Notes under the pieces: model-generated
Database searches by the model: none
What the model saw: only the letters and a program-made list of their open reading frames with translations
Told to the model about the DNA's origin: nothing
Position numbers and translations under genes: made by a program
Shown: in pieces, positions 57,561 to 64,000 of the stretch
Layout of the letters: the number at the start of each line of letters is the position of its first letter
Numbering within the stretch: the stretch's first letter is position 1
Assembly (NCBI RefSeq): GCF_014839805.1
Contig: NC_051117.1
Coordinates: 8,556,001-8,620,000 of the forward strand
DNA: 64,000 bases
Origin: Manduca sexta
Lineage: Eukaryota > Arthropoda > Insecta > Lepidoptera > Sphingidae
Reading direction: 5' to 3'

Positions 57561-58356
57561 AATATACTTACGCACACTCCTTATTTCCACTAAACTGAAG
57601 TAATCAAACAATCAGAAAAGTAAAACTGTGATTTTTTGGAGGACATTCGTTATTCATAAAAGATTTTTGTCACAATGTTGCCAAAGGTAAAGACGAGCAT
57701 GTGATTTCAAAACTAACAAAAACATAAACCCACATCGCATATACAAAATACTGGGGTCATCAGAGGAAACTGATTATCATACAGGACCGGATGCGCGCCC
57801 GACGCCATTGTGCCGCCATCTTGGTTTTTAGTCAGAAAAAAATTCATTATTGTATTTTTATTGCCGACTCTATATGGTGTTTTATTTTATAACACTCGTC
57901 GGTCTTTTTATGGTGAGTTTGGGCACTTGAGAAATAATAAGGTTTTAATAGAGGGCTGTTAAAAATGTTGATATCACGTAAATATTCGAAAGCTTTTTTT
58001 ATTTTATAAATGAAATTATTGTTCTTAAATTCAAAGACAGGTCTGACCGCAGGAGTAGGAGACTGCGGGATGGGTTTGGAAGAACTTTTGTACACAGATA
58101 CTGTATTATATTTTGGATAAATATAATATAGACTTTTATCCCAAAATATATATAATCAGACATTTATTCCGGACTTTTCATGACAGCGAAGCCACGATAG
58201 GTCTAGTCCTAATTATAATATATTATTCAATTATACATTTGACTAGTTATTAGATCGAGTTGTCTATAATATAGGTACAAAATGAAAATCTATCCTTTCA
58301 AATATGCATTTGACTACTTAGATTCGCAATTTTCCTGGAATCTCGCAAGTTATGGA

Positions 58357-58391
58357 CCCTTTGTAAATAAACGGGTTTTATTTACAAAGGG
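58357..58391. repeat. Perfect 15-bp hairpin at a SINE junction
   Basis: CCCTTTGTAAATAAA (58,357-58,371), loop CGGGT, then the exact reverse complement (58,377-58,391). SINE S2 sequence begins at the next base. Confidence 0.95.
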
Positions 58392-58680
58392 AGACGAATG
58401 TCCGCAGGTTCAAATACTAAGGGCACAAACTTCTGACTGTTCTAAAAAAATCATGTGTGTATTCTTTGTGAATTTATCGTTCGCTTTAACGGTGAAGGAA
58501 AACATCGTGAGGAAACCTGCACATCTGAGAAGTTCTCTATAGGAATTTCGAAGGTGTGTGAAGTCTACCAATCCGCACTAGGCCAGCGTGGTGGACTAAG
58601 GTCTAATCCCTCTCAGTAGTAGAGGAGGCCCGTGCTCAGCAGTGGGCAAGTATATAATACAGGGCTGATATTATTATTTA
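58392..58680 (+). mobile_element. SINE S2, 5'-truncated
   Basis: AGACGAATGTCCGCAGGTTC, GGTGAAGGAAAACATCGTGA and GCCAGCGTGGTGGACTAAGG. The body is nearly identical to the 17,252 copy, but the first ~45 bases including the A box are absent and replaced by a hairpin. Confidence 0.85.
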
Positions 58681-58739
58681 TTTTATTATTTTGTACTGTA
58701 GATAGATTTAAGTTGATAGCTTAATAAAAAGTAGGAATG

Positions 58740-58870
58740 TCTTTTTTATTCTGGCATGGCAGCGACTGCACCTGATGGTAAGTGCGATTCATTTAAAGTA
58801 TCGAATGGCAACAGATGACTATCTCATACCATTGGACACAATCATGCCGGTCTACTGAGATGTTTCTTCA
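58740..58870 (+). repeat. Interspersed repeat R2, 5' fragment
   Basis: CACCTGATGGTAAGTGCGAT, CAACAGATGACTATCTC and GGACACAATCATGCCGGTCT match the first half of R2. Confidence 0.6.
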
Positions 58871-59784
58871 CGCTACGGCGAATTTTTAAAATATCCATAA
58901 TTATATAAGTAATTTTAATAGTTGTTTAGAAATAATAATTATTCGTATCATAAGTGCAACATTGTTCGCCTACGTGATAAATAAAGTATTTTTTTTTTTA
59001 AATTGATAACCAGACGTGTGACCTGGATTTCCAGTGGTACAGCCATTCTGTAGACATAGTATTTGTCCACAGCGTCATTGGGCTAGATCGACCAAAGTAT
59101 TATACATAATAAGTTTTCCACAGCGTCAGGCTAGGTTGATTAAGGTTTGATTATTAGATTGATTTTTAAGGTTTGATTATTAAGGGTTGATTATTATCTT
59201 TGTTAATAAATTACCAAAGGCCTAAGCCACTTTCTTTGTTACTTTTTTTCTATTATTTCTTTTAATCTCAACAGTGTCCTATTAATAGGAATTTGTATTT
59301 TTATGTGATGTAGAGATCATTAAATATTAAATGACCCACTTGCTCATTCAGTATGTTCAAGTATAGTGGATATTATAGTTGGTATATGCTATAAAAATAA
59401 TGATTAGGCAAATTACTTTATAAATAAGGCCTCAGTCACGATACAGAAGCCTAGGTTCGTTTCCTGGTTCTAAGTGACATTGGTATTTTCTATTTCATGT
59501 GAGCTAACGCTATGATTTTGCTCTGGAAATTCATACTAGCCTCTATTAGACTCATTTACTCTTGTTACGTGTTTGCCTACTCCTCAAAAGGTATGCTATG
59601 AACGTAAATAAATAGGTCTTCTGGTTTACCTTAATATTTCAAGTTATGTTGTACAGTAAAGTACTGAAATTATTGGCTGATGTCTGACGCAATTACGATC
59701 CGAGATTATTTACTTTCATATCACAGGTCTATCGCCATAATTGAATTAAATTATCGCTTATATTTTTTATATATAATTGGCCCA

Positions 59785-60070
59785 CGCGGAACTGGTACAG
59801 CACGGGCCATTTTACATAACATAAACAATTGCATGTTAATTGGCCAGCGTGCGGCGCAACAAAACCCGTTGCTATTACAAAAGACCTATTTTCAAAACCG
59901 GACCGGACCGCCTTTCTAAAATCTCCGACAATTATGAACTGGCTGCAACGCAACTGCGTGCGCGCATCACCGTCCGCCAATCGCGTGCGAGATTTGTCAG
60001 TGTGCGTGCGTGTTATACACGTACGCGACGTGTGCGCGCCGTGATATATGGATGTTTATGTATGCACCGT
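59785..60070. promoter_or_regulatory. CpG-rich, CCAAT-containing island
   Basis: Contains AATTGGCCAGCGTGCGGCG and CGCCAATCGCGTGCGAG (CCAAT box), and long CpG-rich runs such as TACGCGACGTGTGCGCGCC. It matches no repeat family here. It is a plausible core promoter, for sv or an unseen gene, but no transcript start can be proven. Confidence 0.4.
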
Positions 60071-60296
60071 GAAAACGTTTGATTTTATGCTCTATCGCTG
60101 TGGTACATGGTTTGTTTTAGTAACTCTAGTCACACGTAATATAAAAGGAAGTGTTTTTTGTGTGTAATTTCATTGTTCTCGTTCGCTTTGTGATTTTTTT
60201 TATGTTATATATTTGCGGCGGATTTTGAAGGTGGTACATGTAATTTGAAGACTCTAATGACAAAATAAACGAAGTAACTAGTATAAAAATGGTTAA

Positions 60297-60490
60297 CAGT
60301 GGCGGGTGAGTATTAGGTATACCTACAAGTTGCGAAAGATAAATTTTTCCTAAAGCGAACCCGATGTAACATATAGCTATTTATATACATAAATATGATC
60401 TGCAATTCGTTCTAGTGATAATAAGATTCTATATAAATTCTACATAAAGGGAAGCCGATAGGAATCGGATTATATAGATTCTTCACCACT
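60297..60490. mobile_element. MITE M2, copy 1
   Basis: Ends CAGTGGCG / CACCACT-type inverted repeats. The inside shares GCGAACCCGA, TCTAGTGATAATAAGATTC and GGGAAGCCGATAGGAATCGG with the copy at 61,027. Confidence 0.65.
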
Positions 60491-61026
60491 AATACCTATA
60501 TAACTTAAGAATAAGAAATCTTTAGAGGAAGATTACGATAAACTCTCAGCCGGTCAGAAAAGAATAAAAAAGAAGAGAATTTATATTATAAAATTACATT
60601 CGTAGGTCCAGACAACTAGCGTGAGTCAGGCGGTATATACTTTATATTCTTTAACACAAGTCATCATAATTCTAATAATTAGCTTTTTAATTACTAGCTA
60701 GGTTTCTTGCATGCGAAATTTAGACTAGGTTACTTTGCTTTGTTTATTTCTACTGTCTAAAAGCAATGTAAGTGGGTTGTTAATACAGTTATTATGAGAC
60801 TTAAGCCTTTAAATGGAACGGTTTCGAAGCCTAACGCGTAAGATGCTTGAGAGATAAAAAGAGACGAGGCAGAAAGAAAATGGCGACGTAGTTCTCATTC
60901 ATGGTGACAGGTACATGCTACCAAAGAAATATGTTACATACTTCCCCAATTATAATATTAGTAAGATATAGGATATTTATTGTGTTAGTAACATTTCTAA
61001 TCTTTATTAAAACTTCTCTATCTACC

Positions 61027-61185
61027 AGTGGCGAAGGTTGATATTTCCCAAAAGAGAACCCGACATATAATACTACAAATATGCATATGTGGTTTAGAAA
61101 TTGTTGTAATGATAATTAGATTTTACATAGGTTAGGAAAGTGAAGCCGGTAGGAATCTGGTTATATGGGACTTTCGTCAAGTATA
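61027..61185. mobile_element. MITE M2, copy 2
   Basis: Starts CCAGTGGCGAAGGTTGA, contains GAGAACCCGACATATAATAC, GTAATGATAATTAGATTTTA and GTGAAGCCGGTAGGAATCTG. The right end is GACTTTCGTCA. Confidence 0.65.
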
Positions 61186-61225
61186 TACCTATTACAAGAG
61201 ACACAAAGGTTAAAATATAAAGTCA

Positions 61226-61482
61226 TACATAACATCACGCATTTTATCCCCGAAGGGGTATGCAGAGGCGCAACTAGGGCACCCACTTTTCGCCAAGTAT
61301 GTTCCGTCCCATAATGTGATAGGGGGCGAGCCTATCGCCATATCGGGCACAAATTCCAGACTCCGGGCTGATACTGAGCAGAAAAACCCAAATATCACTT
61401 TGCCCGACCCGAGATTCGAACCCAGGACCTCAGAGCGCTATTGTACCGGACGTGCAATACAACTACGCCACCGAGGCAGTCT
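61226..61482 (-). mobile_element. SINE S1, young copy
   Basis: Reverse complement of the copy at 2,935-3,192, with about two differences over some 250 bases. Flanked by a 13-bp target duplication AAATATAAAGTCA (61,213-61,225 and 61,483-61,495). Confidence 0.92.
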
Positions 61483-61497
61483 AAATATAAAGTCAAC

Positions 61498-62425
61498 GGG
61501 CCCTATTCCGTCTATGCGGACATATCCGTCTTATTGCAGTCACGGGTGAACTAATCGAAGCATATTTTTGATATCCGTGCGATACTTGGGCTTCTCATTG
61601 AAAACCAGCTCTGCAGCTGCAGCATTAAGCTGAATGAGTTGCCCATTGTTGGCACATTAATTTAATTGTAAAAAAAAATACTTTATTTTTTATAACTGCA
61701 TTTTATGCCAATAATAAACTCATTTTCTTTCTTCATTCTTTCTTATATTGATTTCTTGACTCTTGCCTATCCGGATATCAAAGTTGACCTTCGAATTCAA
61801 CCATTCGCTCCAAAGACGGAATAGGGCTCCCTGACCCTACTTATAAAAGAGCGTTTGTGTAGATACCTTCTTCATATCATTATGTAAAGCGTTTTTGACT
61901 TAAAATAATGATCTGATTAAAAATAATTAGATAACTATTACGCAATACAAAGTCGTGTTTGTGTGCGATCGTAATCAACATTTTTGAAAGTTGTTTTAAA
62001 TAACTAAAATAAAATACTATGGGGCAATGAACTTAGTATACTGGATTACTTTTTGAGAGGCTTCTGACTGTATACAACACGGCTGGATCTTTTCGAGATA
62101 ATTTTGCGGCTTCATGTTTATAAACAACAGCTTTCGCTCGTGATTTCGCCTGTGTTAAAGAATTTTCTGGGATAAACCTCCCGGTACTTTCTCGGGATAG
62201 AAAATAGCATAAGTTCTTCCCGGGTCTCAAAGTCTCTCCATGCGAAATTTCATTGATATCCGTTGGGTACTTTTGGAGTTTATGGCGTTTAGACAGGCAG
62301 ACAGATGCGGCGGTGACTCTGTTTTATAACATATATTTTTTATTTATCTATATGGCTATCAAAGTGGTCTTTTGAAAAGCCGTAATTGTAAAAAGACGAA
62401 TTTACCCCGTAGACGGAATAGGGCC
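61498..62425. mobile_element. DNA-transposon remnant with GGGCCCTATTCCGTCT ends
   Basis: GGGCCCTATTCCGTCT (61,498-61,513) has inverted partners at 61,814-61,827 (AGACGGAATAGGGC) and 62,410-62,425 (TAGACGGAATAGGGCC). Either a ~330-bp or a ~930-bp element is possible, or two overlapping ones. The ends resemble those of the MITE at 26,571. An eroded Helitron-like tail lies inside at 62,125-62,335. Confidence 0.6.
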
Positions 62426-62739
62426 TTGAATATATTTGCAGAATGTAGGCTCAACAAAAACGTGTTATTTCACATTTTTTATTATTAGTAACTCGCTTAC
62501 ATTCTCCTGTCAGTGCAGTTATTGATAGTCGGTGGCGACCCGTTAATATCCAATGATCATTCATCGCCTGCTTAATATTTATATAATGAAAAATGCACTA
62601 ATTATACAGTCTTAATTTAAATAAATAGCCAAGATTTTATATTTGATATTCCAAATTTAAATAAATTAAAAGAACCATAAATCATCTAAAAATAACACAA
62701 AAAATATGAAGGCATCTAAAATCTGCTTTCAAATTAGAT

Positions 62740-63140
62740 TACGGCATGGAGCGCAAGCCTTTAGACTCAATTAGTCCGCCTTTGAGCATCAACATCATAA
62801 CTATTGCGTATAGACGACGGCGCTCAATTTGCTCAACACATTCATACGCAGGCACAACAATCACGGGACAATCAACGCATGCCCGGCTTGCAAGTGCCAC
62901 GAGCTAGCGTACGCCTACGCGCCGCCGACCAATCAGAGCGCGGCTTTCGCCCCGACGCCGCCGTCGCGTCACCACCGCGCGACACCATTGGCCAGCCGCG
63001 TAACGATCTTGATTTTGGAACATTTCGGCTCGCCGTTCGAATTTCGAACGTCTCGAGCCGACGGCCGGCGGTTACGGCTTTTTGTACGTTGTGCGTATTT
63101 TTTATGTCCCATAAACGGCTTTAGGACGAGCCGCGACTTT
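62740..63140. promoter_or_regulatory. CpG island with two CCAAT boxes
   Basis: The strongest CpG-rich block in the window. CCAAT at about 62,930 (GACCAATCAGAGCG) and an inverted one at about 62,987 (ACCATTGGCCAG), about 55 bases apart. A 35-base inverted repeat follows (63,026-63,060). Promoter-like; it may be the sv start or that of a neighbour. Several overlapping open frames here are a by-product of high GC. Confidence 0.45.
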
Positions 63141-63710
63141 ACATAACGGCTTTTTCGAAGCATATTTTTGTATATGGGCATATCATTTTTTATTGGGTTG
63201 TGTGGATTGCATCGTTTGTTTTTATAACTTGAATGGATAAGTTGACGTTATTTCTTTGCAAAAAGTATGGGATTTATAAAATCTTTGTTCCAACAGTAAA
63301 AAAAGATTGCAGATTTTATTTTTTTATACATGAACTTTTTGCGTGAAAGACACTGATTCTTCAGATACCCATTTTATTATATATTTTCGGTGTTATGTGA
63401 CTATTAACGTTTCTACCGCAAGTCTCAATTACATCGTCGAGTCCTTGCAAGACGGGCATAATAATTACAACTCGTCTTAACAGCCCTATGATTACTAAAT
63501 TACTCACTTCCACACATGAACTCACAATTGCACGAATACTTTTTATCGAATTCCGTTCTTTACATTCATAAGATTTTATTACCTAAGGTTTTTTAATTAG
63601 GGTTTGCGAGCGTCCGTTTGTGTAAAAAAATGTACTTAGTAGGTATATATTATGTAGAATTATGCCGACCTGTATTAAAGATGTATTGCTATGGCAGTTT
63701 CCACTATGAG

Positions 63711-63955
63711 AGCCTTGGTGGCGTAGTTATATTTCGGTTCGATTGCAGAATTGAAATCCTAGGTTTGAACCCCAGGTCGAACAGTGATACTGGTTTTTTT
63801 ACTAATGATCAGATCGAATTCTATAATTTGTGCCCGAAATGGCGACGGACTCGCCCCCTATCACATCATGGAACGGAATACACACGTCGGAATGTGAGTG
63901 TACCAGTTACGTCCCTGCCTACCCTTTTGGGGATAAAAAGGCGTGAGAGTGTGTG
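63711..63955 (+). mobile_element. SINE S1, diverged copy
   Basis: Head GAGCCTTGGTGGCGTAGTTA, B-box-like GGTTTGAACCCC, body GGACTCGCCCCCTATCACAT, tail GTGTGTGTAG-like. More diverged than the 61-kb copy. Confidence 0.8.
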
Positions 63956-64000
63956 TAGATTTCATTTTATATTATGTTATGATGCTAACTCGTATAATTA

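Noticed and set aside
60289..60311. ATG GTT AAC AGT GGC GG followed by a GTGAGT donor on the + strand, like a first coding exon
   Set aside because: It falls at the end of MITE M2, which has a second copy at 61,027. The start-like and donor-like words are part of the repeat.
62804..63146. Two overlapping ~105-codon + strand frames
   Set aside because: They overlap each other in a CpG island, where few stop codons occur by chance; no domain seen.

Overview
The window looks like nuclear DNA from a moth or butterfly (Lepidoptera). It is AT-rich, its genes are split by GT-AG introns, and it carries many short transposon-derived repeats of kinds common in that order: tRNA-headed SINEs, small Helitrons ending in CTAG, an RTE-type retrotransposon and terminal-inverted-repeat MITEs. 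There are no bacterial-style operons, CRISPR arrays, rRNA genes or free-standing tRNA genes. The order is inferred from these repeats and the gene content, not from a database search.

The main gene is a Pax2/5/8 transcription factor, the orthologue of Drosophila shaven/sparkling (sv). It lies on the minus strand and fills about 38 kb, from 51,278 down to about 13,358. Eight internal exons and a probable last exon were joined by matching splice-site phases. They encode the whole paired domain (two exons), a polyglutamine linker, the YSINGILG octapeptide, basic nuclear-localisation-like stretches and a Tyr/Pro/Ala-rich C-terminal region. The start-codon exon was not found between 51.3 and 64 kb with any confidence. 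The introns hold most of the repeats and a series of short GC-rich islands that may be regulatory. Two CpG-rich, CCAAT-containing islands at 59.8-60.1 kb and 62.8-63.1 kb are the best promoter-like stretches upstream.

From 10.5 down to 5.4 kb lies a compact cluster of five small minus-strand genes that I do not recognise. They encode a 537-aa Ser/Lys/Glu-rich protein, a 58-aa Cys-rich protein, a 123-aa two-exon Cys/Pro-rich protein, a 173-aa Pro/Cys-rich protein and a 200-aa acidic coiled-coil protein. The 123-aa and 173-aa proteins share a repeat ending in C-(I/L)-x-(K/H/R)-(I/V/L)-K-N-P, so the cluster partly grew by duplication. Three of the five have AATAAA fused to the stop codon. The last two open reading frames are one nucleotide apart (TGA-A-ATG), which suggests a dicistronic mRNA. 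This cluster is the best candidate for something undescribed.

The left end (1-5.4 kb) holds no host gene. It has a 5'-truncated RTE element with a SINE inserted in its reverse transcriptase, and a Helitron containing a six-unit minisatellite. The right end (51.3-64 kb) is non-coding repeat-rich sequence, presumably 5' intron or upstream DNA of sv.
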